This document shows, piece by piece, positions 50,413-59,198 of a stretch of 64,000 nucleotides of DNA (position 1 is its first letter; each line of letters starts with the position of its first letter). Location: NCBI RefSeq assembly GCF_900109545.1, contig NZ_FOAP01000001.1, forward strand, positions 930,001 through 994,000, in the 5' to 3' direction. Made by a program: the position numbers and the translations under genes. The notes below the pieces were generated by a model that saw only the letters and a program-made list of their open reading frames with translations, made no database searches and was not told the origin of the DNA. Source of the stretch: Stigmatella aurantiaca (GTDB lineage: Bacteria > Myxococcota > Myxococcia > Myxococcales > Myxococcaceae).

Positions 50413-52914
50413 ATGAGTACAAAGCACAAGGTCAAGCAGGGAGACTGGCTCGCGAAGATTGCCCGCCAGCATGGGTTTACTCGCGGGCAGGAGATCTGGG
50501 ACCACCCTGACAACGCCGCCTTACGGCAGAAGCGCCGGAATCCATATTGCCTCCAGTCTGGAGATGAAGTGGTCATACCGGAGACGCCAGGACTGAAGGT
50601 CTCCGTCGGCTCCAGCTATCTCCTCCAGGGAGGGGACCCCCCGGACCGGTTCCAACTTGGACTGCGCCGAGGGAACATGCCACTGGGACGGCGCCGCTAC
50701 GAACTCAAGTTTGGCGACACTGTCTACACAGGGTTCCTGTCGTTCAGCGGCATGATGGATCACCCACTGCTGCCCAACGCGTCTGAGGGCGCCCTTAAGG
50801 TCTGGACCTCCGAGGAGCCTGAACTCGTCTGCGAGTGGAAGTTGCAGCTCGGCTTCTTGGATCCGCTGGAGGAAATCAGCGGCGTTCAGGGCCGCTTGTT
50901 GAACCTGGGGTACTACAGCGGCCCTATCAATAACGAGCTGACGGAGGACACCCGCGTCGCGGTGGCCAACTTCCAGACTGCCTGGGCGCTGCCGCCCACT
51001 GGCGAGCTGGATGACGAGACCATCGCCATCCTTGAGGACCGCCATGACCAGAACGGCGGAACGGAGCTCATCCTTCCTCCCTCGGCCCTGGATGATGACG
51101 GCAATGAGCCTCCAGCCAGCGATACAGCAGAGCACGCCCAGGCACAGCAAGGTGGCGGAGCGCAGAGCACAGGGGCGAGCAATGGCGGTGCGCAGCAAAA
51201 CAATTTGCCTCAGCGTAGTGGGACTCCGGATCAGATACATCGCTACGGCTGCCTCCAACTGCGACGCGGAGACCGGGATGATCAGCATCGCTGGGGTGGC
51301 GCGGTTCAGACTGTGGTGGAGGGAAACAACGGGACACCGGCCCCGGTCGCGGCGGGCGGGAGCAGGGCTGGCAATGCCCTGACGGCACCGGCCCATGTGC
51401 TGCGGCTTCAACGCGACCTGCGGGAACTGGGCTTCCTTATCAGCGGCACCCCGGATGGCGTCTTTGCGCTCTCTACGGAGTGGGCCGTCCGCGAGTTCCA
51501 GATCTATTCGAAGATGGAGATCGTCGCGAAGGAGAACACGGCTATTGCTGGGACGACTCCGGACTATGTGGCACGGCTGGCCCAGGTGCGGGCCACCCAA
51601 CGATATACGGGTCCGATCCACGGGGTGGTGGACGACAGCACCGAGCGGTGTATCCGGCATTGGCTTACCTACCGATTGCGCTGCCCCGTCGTAGTCCGGG
51701 CAATGCGCATGGAGAACGGCAACCCCACCACCGTCATCCAGGACAATCTCTGGCGTCACAACGACATCCCCCAAGAGGGGGTGAGTATCTTCGTCCGTGA
51801 CTTCTCTCGGTATTACACGATGTCGGCAGGCAGGAACGCGGACGCGCTTCATGCTCTGGGCAAATACGAGGCTTGGGGTTCCTTTGGTGGACCCGTGAGC
51901 GAGCCGACCGCGCACACCTGGGCCACTTCGGAGATGCTCCCCTCGAACCTGGTGGGCGTAGCCACCTTTCAGGCCATGACGGCCTCCCAGCAGTCCACGT
52001 ACAAGGTGGTACGCGCCTGCGCGGAGCAGGAGTGTTATGGCTTCTTCGACTCCCTCAACGCTTACGACAACGCGTTCATCTCCCTTGGGCCATGCCACTG
52101 GACTCTAGGCATCGTGAATGGCCAAGTCGAGCCTTCTGAAGGCGAACTGTGTGGCTTCCTCGCCTACCTGCGCGCCAGCAACGCGCAGGCGTTCCGACAG
52201 GCCATCGAGTTCTTCGGCATGCGCATCGCCGAGGACTGGAACTCGGGCACCGGCAACGGAGCTACGCTCTTCAACAACGTACTCAAGAATTACACGGGCT
52301 GGCCAGCGCAGCAGCGCTTCTTCACTGCCGCCTGGGAGCGCATGGAGCGGACCGAGGCTGCGGGCAACTATTTCAAGACGTATCACTGGTTCTACCGACT
52401 GCAGATGGCGGGGCGGACCATCGCAGGCTTCCAGCGGGCCATGTGGAACGCGACCCGTATCCGCCTGCGTGACATCCGCGATACACCCTGGGGCAGGGGG
52501 GTGGCCAACGTGGGTAGCGGCAACCGAGCGCGCCCTCCAACCATTTCCGACGTGGTGACGTCCGAGCGGGGAATGGCTCTGCTGTTACGCTGGCACATCT
52601 TCCGTCCGAGCCACATCACCGCGCGAATCTCGGCCGGGGATCGGCTTCGAAACGCTTTCATCGCCGCGCGCGCAGCAAACCCCACCCTCAATTGGACTCT
52701 AGCACCCAACCTCTGGGGCGATCAGCATGAGGAGGCACTGGTCGCTGCAATCCAGACCGAAGGCGCCACCGTCAACGAAACGATAAACGCGATGGCCGCT
52801 TGGCCGAACTGGATGGGGCCCCGCGCGTTGAACCCGCGCGGCTATACGCTGGTGCTGCCTGCGGGCACCAACCTACGGGTGACGCGCAACTCTTTCCAAT
52901 TCGATGCTCCTTGA
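50413..52914 (+). CDS. Putative T6SS cell-wall effector: LysM, two peptidoglycan-binding domains and a lysozyme-like C-terminal domain
   Basis: 833 residues from ATG 50413 (GGAAGG about 11 nt upstream). LysM about 5-57 (VKQGDWLAKIARQHGFTRGQ ... LQSGDEVVIP). First PG-binding domain about 150-215 (GVQGRLLNLGYYSGPINNEL, AVANFQTAWALPPTGELDD). Low-complexity linker about 225-290. Second PG-binding domain about 325-370 (HVLRLQRDLRELGFLISGTP, WAVREFQIYSKM). From about 430 on, a domain with RACAEQECYGFFDSLNAYDN then FISLGPCHWTLG; E538 or E540 could be the catalytic acid of a lysozyme-superfamily fold. No signal peptide, so delivery by the upstream VgrG is likely. Catalytic class is inference. Confidence 0.7.
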   Translation: MSTKHKVKQGDWLAKIARQHGFTRGQEIWDHPDNAALRQKRRNPYCLQSGDEVVIPETPGLKVSVGSSYLLQGGDPPDRFQLGLRRGNMPLGRRRYELKFGDTVYTGFLSFSGMMDHPLLPNASEGALKVWTSEEPELVCEWKLQLGFLDPLEEISGVQGRLLNLGYYSGPINNELTEDTRVAVANFQTAWALPPTGELDDETIAILEDRHDQNGGTELILPPSALDDDGNEPPASDTAEHAQAQQGGGAQSTGASNGGAQQNNLPQRSGTPDQIHRYGCLQLRRGDRDDQHRWGGAVQTVVEGNNGTPAPVAAGGSRAGNALTAPAHVLRLQRDLRELGFLISGTPDGVFALSTEWAVREFQIYSKMEIVAKENTAIAGTTPDYVARLAQVRATQRYTGPIHGVVDDSTERCIRHWLTYRLRCPVVVRAMRMENGNPTTVIQDNLWRHNDIPQEGVSIFVRDFSRYYTMSAGRNADALHALGKYEAWGSFGGPVSEPTAHTWATSEMLPSNLVGVATFQAMTASQQSTYKVVRACAEQECYGFFDSLNAYDNAFISLGPCHWTLGIVNGQVEPSEGELCGFLAYLRASNAQAFRQAIEFFGMRIAEDWNSGTGNGATLFNNVLKNYTGWPAQQRFFTAAWERMERTEAAGNYFKTYHWFYRLQMAGRTIAGFQRAMWNATRIRLRDIRDTPWGRGVANVGSGNRARPPTISDVVTSERGMALLLRWHIFRPSHITARISAGDRLRNAFIAARAANPTLNWTLAPNLWGDQHEEALVAAIQTEGATVNETINAMAAWPNWMGPRALNPRGYTLVLPAGTNLRVTRNSFQFDAP

Positions 52915-52936
52915 GCGCGGCCTGGAGACTTCCTGG

Positions 52937-53557
52937 CTACTCCATCGGGGCATCCTGGTACATGCCGCCCTGGAAGTGCAGGGTGAATCGCTTCACGGAA
53001 GGGTTTTCGGGAGCGCCCGCCTTCTCGCTGCGCACGACGTCCCGCCAGCCGTTCGTGCGCGAGTCCTGCACTGTCAACCCAAGCGTGTACTCGGGGCCCC
53101 AGACGGGCGCGTACCGGTCTCCGCTGCAGTGGGCATAGAGGGCCTGCACCGTGGCGCCATCGCTCCCGAAGTCGCTCGGGAACACGATGTACAGGTCCAA
53201 CTGACCCCTGTCATCTAGGTTCACCTCGGCCGCGCGGAAAGCCTTGCCATGTTCCGGGTCCGGGTCCAGTTGGAGGGTCGGCTTCGCCCCAGTGCCCACC
53301 GTGGTGACGCGTACTACCTCTCCGCGCTCACACGGACCCAATTCTATCTGGGCTAACGAGGAGCTGCTGGCGTCGACTGCGGCCGTGGCGGGCTCCGAGG
53401 GAGCCTGGGCGGTGGGAGTACCCGCGCCAGGAGTGGGTATGAAGGGCGTTCGAGGCGGTGGCGATGTCCGGGTCTCGGAAGGAGGGAGGGGGCGCTGGGC
53501 GTTCTCGGGGCAGGCGGTGATGAGACTGACTGCGGCGACGAGCAGAGGGCGGCGCAT
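52937..53557 (-). CDS. Hypothetical lipoprotein, possible immunity to the LysM effector
   Basis: 206 residues from the ATG at 53557 (MRRPLLVAAVSLITAC, lipoprotein signal); the frame extends upstream without support. A Pro/Thr/Ala spacer (about 20-75) precedes a compact domain of about 130 residues containing CERGEVVRVTTVGTGAKPTL and DLYIVFPSDFGSDGATVQAL. Periplasmic location fits an immunity protein against a cell-wall effector, and it is 22 nt from the effector's end, but it is convergent rather than co-directional, so the link is weak. It could instead be an unrelated lipoprotein. Confidence 0.6.
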   Translation of the reverse strand: MRRPLLVAAVSLITACPENAQRPLPPSETRTSPPPRTPFIPTPGAGTPTAQAPSEPATAAVDASSSSLAQIELGPCERGEVVRVTTVGTGAKPTLQLDPDPEHGKAFRAAEVNLDDRGQLDLYIVFPSDFGSDGATVQALYAHCSGDRYAPVWGPEYTLGLTVQDSRTNGWRDVVRSEKAGAPENPSVKRFTLHFQGGMYQDAPME

Positions 53558-54617
53558 ACACGCAACTCTACTTGGCTTTCGGGAAAGGGACAGGTGCCCG
53601 CCAGCAGGCCTCAGCGTCCCTTGATGCGCGGCGGCCCAGAAGGCTGTCGTCTCACACAGCACCCTGGCGGCCGGCACGCCAAGGGCTACACAGCCTCTAC
53701 ACCAACCTCATGACATGCCAGCGCGGTCGGCAGCCGAGCCAAGCCGTTCGGCAATACTCCGCACTCCAGGAACTTGATGCACGCACCGTTACACGCTCCG
53801 GAGCACGGTGCGCCCTTGACCTCGCAAGCGCCGCCAGCGTGGCGAGGCCGTTTCTCACCGCCTCGTAGGCCAGCGGGTGCCCAAAGGGAATTCTCCCTGA
53901 ACTTCATTGGTGCCCCGTGCGCCCTGTTTCCCGTCTCCAGAATGTCTCAATGCCAGGGGGGAGCCCGGGCGACAGGAGGGACTGGCGAGGACTGCCCCAT
54001 AGACTCGAAGTACCCGGATTTACTCGCGATTGGGCGAAAGGCGTGCGCCGTCGCGGGTTTTGGATACCCCATGTCCACGGGTTCAAATCCTGTCTCCTCG
54101 GCCATCAAAAGCCCTAGAGTTTCGCGGACTTACTGTGAGGCTACAGGGCTTCTGTTTTTCTCCGAAGCCTTCCAGCGCCAAACTGGCAGCAGGCGAAGGA
54201 GCTGGCTTCTGGCGTCCATCCGAGCCGGACGTTCGTTGTCCATGCGTGAGAGGGCGGGGCTCAACCTCTGCTCCATGGCGACCAAGGGAGACCTTCGCTA
54301 GACCAAGCCGAGTGGTCTGCGGTACTGGAGCGCCGGGCTCGTGAAGTGCTCGACCGGCGCATGAAGTCGGTATCCGGGGAACAGGTCGGCTGCCGACTCT
54401 TGAGCCCGCCCAGCCTTGAACTCCGGGCTTGAAGCTGCGTCGCTGCCTCCTCTGCTTCTTCTGGTCCTCCGACATCGAACACCCTTCCATCGCATCGATG
54501 GGGGCAATGGGGTCCAACGGAAGCTGGGCAGGCTTGGTATGCTGGGCAGGCCGGGCTGCTGGCGGTGGAGGGGGGCGGAGTCCTCGCCATGATATACACG
54601 GCGGGAGGGTAGCCAGC
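53558..54617. other. 1-kb non-coding region between two T6SS cargo blocks
   Basis: No frame here shows convincing codon bias, ribosome sites or domains; several overlapping open frames on both strands cancel each other. It holds a tRNA-like 3' half at 54054-54104. It may be decayed coding sequence at an insertion boundary. Apparent protein-like frames such as 53774-54301 (plus) are rejected. Confidence 0.55.
54054..54104 (+). other. tRNA-like 3' half with CCA end, possible attachment-site scar
   Basis: GGGT-TTTGGAT-ACCC (54055-54069) resembles an anticodon arm with a 7-nt loop reading TGG at the anticodon position. ACGGG-TTCAAAT-CCTGT (54077-54093) is a good T-arm. CTCCTCG-G-CCA (54094-54104) looks like an acceptor 3' strand, discriminator and CCA. 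No normal 5' half follows the rules: the nearest complementary segment, CGAGGAC at 53986-53992, gives a 119-nt span. A remnant of a tRNA used for integration is plausible; chance similarity is possible. Confidence 0.4.
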
Positions 54618-55622
54618 GTGCCGCACGCAGAACTCCAGAACGAAACGTCCTTTGCCTTCGAGCAGGTGTACGTTGCGGACGAGGACGGCCGACCGCTGCT
54701 TGCGCTCGTGGTAAAGGCCACCTATGACCTCCGCAAGGACGGGCTTTACCTAGCGGAGAAGCAGGTGCCGGTCGACCTCGGAGGCAAATCCTGGGGAGAG
54801 CCTGGCGAGTCCAGCTACAAGTTCGAGCCGGAGGGGGCCTTCTTCAAGCCAGCTACGGACGTGGTGCTTATTGGCCATGCGTACCCTCCCGCGAAGGGTG
54901 CCACCGAGACCTTGGTGGCGCTGCAGGTGGGCCCCCTGAAGAAGGCCATCCGGGTGCTGGGCGAGCGCGTCTGGTTCAGGAGCATGGGGCGCGTGGCCGC
55001 GACCCCACCGCTTGCTTTCGAGAAGCTGCCCCTCACATGGGAGCGTGCTTTCGGCGGTTGGGACCGGATGGATTCCGCGAGCCCCACCTTTGAGCCGCGC
55101 AACCCTGTAGGGGTGGGCTTCCGCGCCAGCCCACGTCACTTCGAAGAGGGGCTGAGGTTGCCCAACCTGGAGGACCCGGCGGAGCCACTGCGAGAGTTCG
55201 GCCAGCGGGTGACGCCCGTGGGCTTCGGCTTCACCGCGCCCCACTGGCAGCCACGTGCGAGGTATGCGGGCACCTATGACGAGGCGTGGAACAAGACGCG
55301 CAAGCCGCTGCTGCCCACCGACTTCGACCGGCGCTTCTTCAATGCCGCCGCGCCGGGCCTCGCCGTCTCGGGCTATCTGAAGGGTGACGAGGCTGTCGTC
55401 CTCATGAACGCCTCGCCCCGGGGGCGGCTCGCCTTCATGCTCCCGCGCCAAGCGCCTCCGGCCATCACCGTCCGCCTGGGAGGGTCTATTGCCCCGGAGA
55501 TGCACTTGGACACGGTCATCCTGGACACGGATGCTCACCAGGTGATGCTCCTCTGGCGGGGACACATTCCGTTGGACAGAGGACCCCATGACGTCCGGAG
55601 TATCGACATCCGGATGGTGTAG
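54618..55622 (+). CDS. DUF2169-domain protein, T6SS cargo adaptor
   Basis: 334 residues from GTG 54618 (GGGAGGG upstream). The DUF2169 start is clear: AELQNETSFAFEQVYVADED then LLALVVKATYDLRKDG, with AFGGWDRMDSASPTFEPRNP near residues 145-164 and a C-terminal LDTVILDTDAHQVMLLWRGH. DUF2169 proteins occur with PAAR, VgrG and effectors and act as adaptors or chaperones for loading. It is first in a nine-gene run; the next gene (PAAR-like) starts 32 nt later. Confidence 0.85.
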   Translation: MPHAELQNETSFAFEQVYVADEDGRPLLALVVKATYDLRKDGLYLAEKQVPVDLGGKSWGEPGESSYKFEPEGAFFKPATDVVLIGHAYPPAKGATETLVALQVGPLKKAIRVLGERVWFRSMGRVAATPPLAFEKLPLTWERAFGGWDRMDSASPTFEPRNPVGVGFRASPRHFEEGLRLPNLEDPAEPLREFGQRVTPVGFGFTAPHWQPRARYAGTYDEAWNKTRKPLLPTDFDRRFFNAAAPGLAVSGYLKGDEAVVLMNASPRGRLAFMLPRQAPPAITVRLGGSIAPEMHLDTVILDTDAHQVMLLWRGHIPLDRGPHDVRSIDIRMV

Positions 55623-55654
55623 ACTGGACGCTCCACGCTCACTCGAGGCCCGCC

Positions 55655-56122
55655 ATGGCGAACACCGTCGGTGTCAACAAGCTCTCCGTGGTGACGAAGG
55701 ACAGCAATGGCGTCACCATGGCCTTCCCGGACGTCTGCAAGACGCCCAGTCCGGGGGGACCCATTCCCATTCCCTATCCCAACGTCGCGACGTCCTCGGA
55801 CTCCGCCAAGACGGCCGATTCCGTCACCGTGGCGGGCAAGCCCCTGTGCGTGAAGGACTCGAACTTCAGCACCAGCACGGGGGACGAGGCTGGCACTGCG
55901 GGGGGCGGGGTGGTCTCCAGCAAGACCAAGGGCAAGGCCGAGTTCGTCAACTTCTCCTTCGACGTGAAGGCGGAGGGAAAGAACGTCGCCCGCGCGCTGG
56001 ACCTGATGCTACACAACGACAAGAACACCCCTCCCACCCCCCTGATGCAGTCCCCCTTGGTGACGCGAGGCGAGAGCGAGGAGAAGCCCAAGTGTCCCTG
56101 CTGCGGGAGGCCTCGGAAATGA
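55655..56122 (+). CDS. PAAR-like DUF4150 protein
   Basis: 155 residues from ATG 55655. DUF4150/PAAR-like pattern: FPDVCKTPSPGGPIPIPYPN near residues 25-44, then TSSDSAKTADSVTVAGKPLC. Such proteins sharpen the VgrG tip and carry effectors. A C-terminal Cys cluster (KCPCCGRPRK) is added, perhaps a small metal site. No effector domain is fused, so the downstream nuclease is probably a separate cargo. Confidence 0.9.
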   Translation: MANTVGVNKLSVVTKDSNGVTMAFPDVCKTPSPGGPIPIPYPNVATSSDSAKTADSVTVAGKPLCVKDSNFSTSTGDEAGTAGGGVVSSKTKGKAEFVNFSFDVKAEGKNVARALDLMLHNDKNTPPTPLMQSPLVTRGESEEKPKCPCCGRPRK

Positions 56123-56703
56123 GCGCCAACTGCCTGTTCCTCGCTCTGCCCCAGAATGTCTGGGAGCAGCTCCGGAGCGAGCCGCAGACCGGGCTCGACG
56201 TCCCCACCTCCCCGGTTCTCTATGTGAAGGAAGCGGGGGGCGGCTATGCCTTCCGCGGGCTGACGCTCCAGGAGGACGTCGTGGACGCGCTCCAGTTTCT
56301 CGTGGGAGATGCGGACGAGCCAGAGAGCAGCGTGCCCTTTGTGGGGCCCCGGGCTTCGGCCCGTCCCATCGATGAGTCAGTGGGCCAGCCGACGCCGCTC
56401 GATGGTCAGGCCTGGTACCTAGCTCCTGACGAGGTCCGGCGGGCCGCAGTGGGGCTGGCACGGGTGGCCGCCCAGGAACTCGCCTCTCGGTTCGATGCCG
56501 AGGAACTGGAGGACTCCGGCCTCGTGAAGCTCGCCGAAGGACTCGACCACCTGGAGCCGTGGATGGAGGAGGACCTTCCGGCGCTCCAGCAGTCCTACTC
56601 GGAACTGGTGGAATACTTCCAGCAGGCGGCTGAGCGGCGCGAGGGCATGCTGGTGCTGCTGGAGGATGGTCCGGTCTCGGCGCTCGATCTGGGCATGGAG
56701 TGA
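56119..56703 (+). CDS. DUF1877-like protein
   Basis: 194 residues; its ATG overlaps the previous stop (ATGA at 56119-56122), so it is translationally coupled to the PAAR-like gene. Pattern of YfbM/DUF1877 proteins: ALQFLVGDADE near 51-61, and AWYLAPDEVRRAAVGLARV near 90-108 with HLEPWMEEDLPALQQSYSEL toward the end. Function of the family is not known; in effector loci it often appears among accessory or immunity genes. Confidence 0.75.
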   Translation: MSANCLFLALPQNVWEQLRSEPQTGLDVPTSPVLYVKEAGGGYAFRGLTLQEDVVDALQFLVGDADEPESSVPFVGPRASARPIDESVGQPTPLDGQAWYLAPDEVRRAAVGLARVAAQELASRFDAEELEDSGLVKLAEGLDHLEPWMEEDLPALQQSYSELVEYFQQAAERREGMLVLLEDGPVSALDLGME

Positions 56704-56710
56704 GGCGGCC

Positions 56711-58030
56711 ATGGCTTACCCGGAGGTGACTCCTCACTGGGAGCTGTACGAGGTCCACCTCGATGAGGCGGAGTACCTCGGCACTCAGTGGGAGAACGCG
56801 CTCACGGCACCGGACCGGTACCTTGTCCACGTGGCGCAACGTGAGGCGCGGCTGCTGGCGCACGTGGATGCGCTGGCGCTCGGTGGAGGAGAGGTGTCCC
56901 GGCGCTACCTGCTGCCAGCCCTTGCGGCTGAAGAGGCTGCCCGTGTCAGCGCCGCAGCACTCACCCTTCTCCAACAGGAGGGCACCGCCGGGCGTGACGC
57001 CGTTCTGGCCGCGCTGACGGAAGGACCTCCAGAGGCGCTGCCGGGCCTCCAGCGCGCGCTGGAACTCTGTGGGCGCGAGGACGTGCTCCCGGGGCTGACG
57101 GCATTGCTCACGCCGGACACCGCCCCCGCCGTGACCGCCGTGGCGCTGGAGGTGCATGCAGCGCACGGGCGCCTTCCTTCCGTGGCGCTTGAGTCCTGGC
57201 TGGCGCACCCTGAACTCGCCGTGGTGGCTGCGGCATGCCGCGTGCTGCCCTTCACGGGCACCGCGCTCGCTGCCCCCCTGCTGCGCCAGTGGGGACAGGC
57301 GCTGGAGTCGTCCGAGCCGCTCATCCGCGATGCAGCCCTGGTGTCCGGGGCGGTGCTTGGGCTGCGCGCCGTGTGGACGCGCTGTCGGCAAGTGGTGGAG
57401 GACTCGGGGGCGCCGGGCCGCCTGCCGCTGCTGATGCTGGCGCTGGGGGGGAACACGCAGGAGCAGGCACTGCTCGTGGAATTGCTAGGCGAGCCCCGCG
57501 CGCGCGGGGACGCTGTCTGGGCACTGGGCCATGGTGGCCGGCCCGAGGCTGCGGACGCCTGCCTGCAACTGCTGGAGGACGGGGACGCCGATGTGGCGCG
57601 GCTGGCCACGGAGGCCTTCGCCGCCATCACCGGCTTCCCCTTGGTGGATGCCCACGTGCTTTCGGAGGAGCCCCCGGAGGACGAGTCCCCCGATGCACCC
57701 CTCCTGCTGGAGGTGGAGAAGACGCTGCCGCGAGCGGCCCCCGAGGCCGTGCGTGCCTGGTGGGCCCGGCAGCGCGAGCAGCGGCGCTTCGCACCCGGGA
57801 CGCGCTACCTCGCCGGCGTTCCCTTTTCCGTCACGGCGTTGCTCCAGTCCTTCGTCACGGCGCCCGCGCGGCGCTGGTCCGCCCTGGCGCTGGAACTGGC
57901 GATCCGGAGCCGTGGCCGCCATATCGTCTCCGCACGCGACTTCAGCTTTCGACGCCAGCGGCGGTTGACGACGGTCCATGGCTTCGCTCCACGCGGGGAG
58001 CAGTCCTTCTCGTCCCTGCTGGATTCATGA
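56711..58030 (+). CDS. HEAT-repeat protein of T6SS loci (TIGR02270-like)
   Basis: 439 residues from ATG 56711. Mostly HEAT-like helical pairs about 25-330, such as AAEEAARVSAAALTLLQQEG, TAPAVTAVALEVHAAHG and EPRARGDAVWALGHGGRPEA. The C-terminal part (WWARQREQRRFAPGTRYLAG, VSARDFSFRRQRRL) is conserved in similar proteins that I associate with TIGR02270, found in T6SS loci. Probably a scaffold or loading factor in the cytoplasm. Its last codons overlap the next gene's ATG. Confidence 0.75.
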   Translation: MAYPEVTPHWELYEVHLDEAEYLGTQWENALTAPDRYLVHVAQREARLLAHVDALALGGGEVSRRYLLPALAAEEAARVSAAALTLLQQEGTAGRDAVLAALTEGPPEALPGLQRALELCGREDVLPGLTALLTPDTAPAVTAVALEVHAAHGRLPSVALESWLAHPELAVVAAACRVLPFTGTALAAPLLRQWGQALESSEPLIRDAALVSGAVLGLRAVWTRCRQVVEDSGAPGRLPLLMLALGGNTQEQALLVELLGEPRARGDAVWALGHGGRPEAADACLQLLEDGDADVARLATEAFAAITGFPLVDAHVLSEEPPEDESPDAPLLLEVEKTLPRAAPEAVRAWWARQREQRRFAPGTRYLAGVPFSVTALLQSFVTAPARRWSALALELAIRSRGRHIVSARDFSFRRQRRLTTVHGFAPRGEQSFSSLLDS

Positions 58031-59178
58031 GCGCGAGCGCCTCCATGCCCTCCACCCCGAATGCCGACGAGTCCGTAGTCACCCAGCGCATCCACGCCTT
58101 CGTCGAGGCCGCGGGCATGGGCTCGCCCCTGGGGTCTTTCGTACAGGCTTGCGCGGCGTTCCGTGCGGGGCTGGACCGCTTCGAGGGAGCACGGGACTTC
58201 CACTACTTCGCGGGCGAGGAGAACACTCGGCTGGAGCTGAAGGTGTCCGCCCTGCCGTCGGCCACGTTCGGCTTCGCCGCGGCTGGAAGGCTGGTGGCCA
58301 TCGCCTGCGAGACGTTCCAGGATCTGCGCGCCCGGCTGCCGGAAGGGACCCTCACGCGCGACACCCCCCTCTTCATGGCCCTGCCGGATCCGCTGGATTT
58401 GGGGATGGAGGTGTCCCCGGAGCTGGATCGCAACGAGGCGCGGCGGCTGGAGTCCTTGGGGCGGCGGGTGCTGTCCGTCACCTTCGAGAACCTGGGCTGG
58501 CCCTGGCCCGGAGGCCCTTGGCACTTCTTCGGTGGTGGACATGTGGGGTTTGCCCGAGCGCTTCAGTCCGCTGGCGCCTGGATGGCCGGCAGCGCCAGGC
58601 GGGGCTGCGTGGTGGCGTCCGTGGACAGCCTGCTGGACGCGGGACTGCTTGAGACGCTCCTCTTCCAGCAGCGAGTGAAGACCGAGGAGCAGCCGGTGGG
58701 CTTCACTCCGGGCGAGGCGGGCGTGGCGCTGCTGCTGCGCGTCCCCGGCCGAGCCCCGGCCGATCTGCCCAAGGGCCGCCCTCTGGTGGAGGCCGTGAGC
58801 CTGGGGCAGGCATCCGCTGAGGCCCCGGGTGACGCTCGCATGATGGCCTCGTGTGTGCGCGCGCTGAGACCGTTCCTGCCCGGCGAGGCCGGGGAGCCCT
58901 TTTGGGTGAGTGACCACAACGGCGAGGAACTCCGGGCCATGGAGTGGGGCATGCTCCAGACGCTACTCAAGGCGGAGCCGCCCCACTGGGCGTCCTTTGA
59001 GGCTTGGTACACCGCCACGGGCTTTGGAGAGACCGGGGTGGCCTCTGGGGCACTGGGGGTGTGCTTGGGAGCCCGGGCCCTTGAGCGCTTATATGCGCCA
59101 GCTCAAGCGGGTATTATTCTGTCCACCGACGAGAATGGCGAGCGGGCCGCCGTGCTACTGGCGTCCACGGCCACCTGA
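58027..59178 (+). CDS. Ketoacyl-synthase-like protein of a T6SS cassette, probably catalytically inactive
   Basis: 383 residues; ATG 58027 overlaps the previous stop (ATGA). The thiolase fold is suggested by [20 protein letters not shown] then [15 protein letters not shown] and [18 protein letters not shown], equal to the GGxDS and GxxxGEGAG blocks of 3-oxoacyl-ACP synthases. The nucleophile motif (TACSSS) expected just before is replaced by FFGGGHVGF, so condensation activity is unlikely. Such proteins recur in T6SS effector loci with HEAT and DUF2169 genes; a structural or lipid-sensing role is possible. Confidence 0.65.
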   Translation: MSASASMPSTPNADESVVTQRIHAFVEAAGMGSPLGSFVQACAAFRAGLDRFEGARDFHYFAGEENTRLELKVSALPSATFGFAAAGRLVAIACETFQDLRARLPEGTLTRDTPLFMALPDPLDLGMEVSPELDRNEARRLESLGRRVLSVTFENLGWPWPGGPWHFFGGGHVGFARALQSAGAWMAGSARRGCVVASVDSLLDAGLLETLLFQQRVKTEEQPVGFTPGEAGVALLLRVPGRAPADLPKGRPLVEAVSLGQASAEAPGDARMMASCVRALRPFLPGEAGEPFWVSDHNGEELRAMEWGMLQTLLKAEPPHWASFEAWYTATGFGETGVASGALGVCLGARALERLYAPAQAGIILSTDENGERAAVLLASTAT

Positions 59179-59198
59179 GCGGGTAGGGGGAACGAATC

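Noticed and set aside
53986-54104. Complete tRNA gene
   Set aside because: The only acceptor-strand partner gives a 119-nt span with a mismatch and misplaced D-arm; only the 3' half follows tRNA rules, so it is listed as a fragment.
53774-54301. Plus-strand frame in the non-coding kilobase
   Set aside because: No family, no ribosome site, overlaps competing frames and the tRNA-like element.
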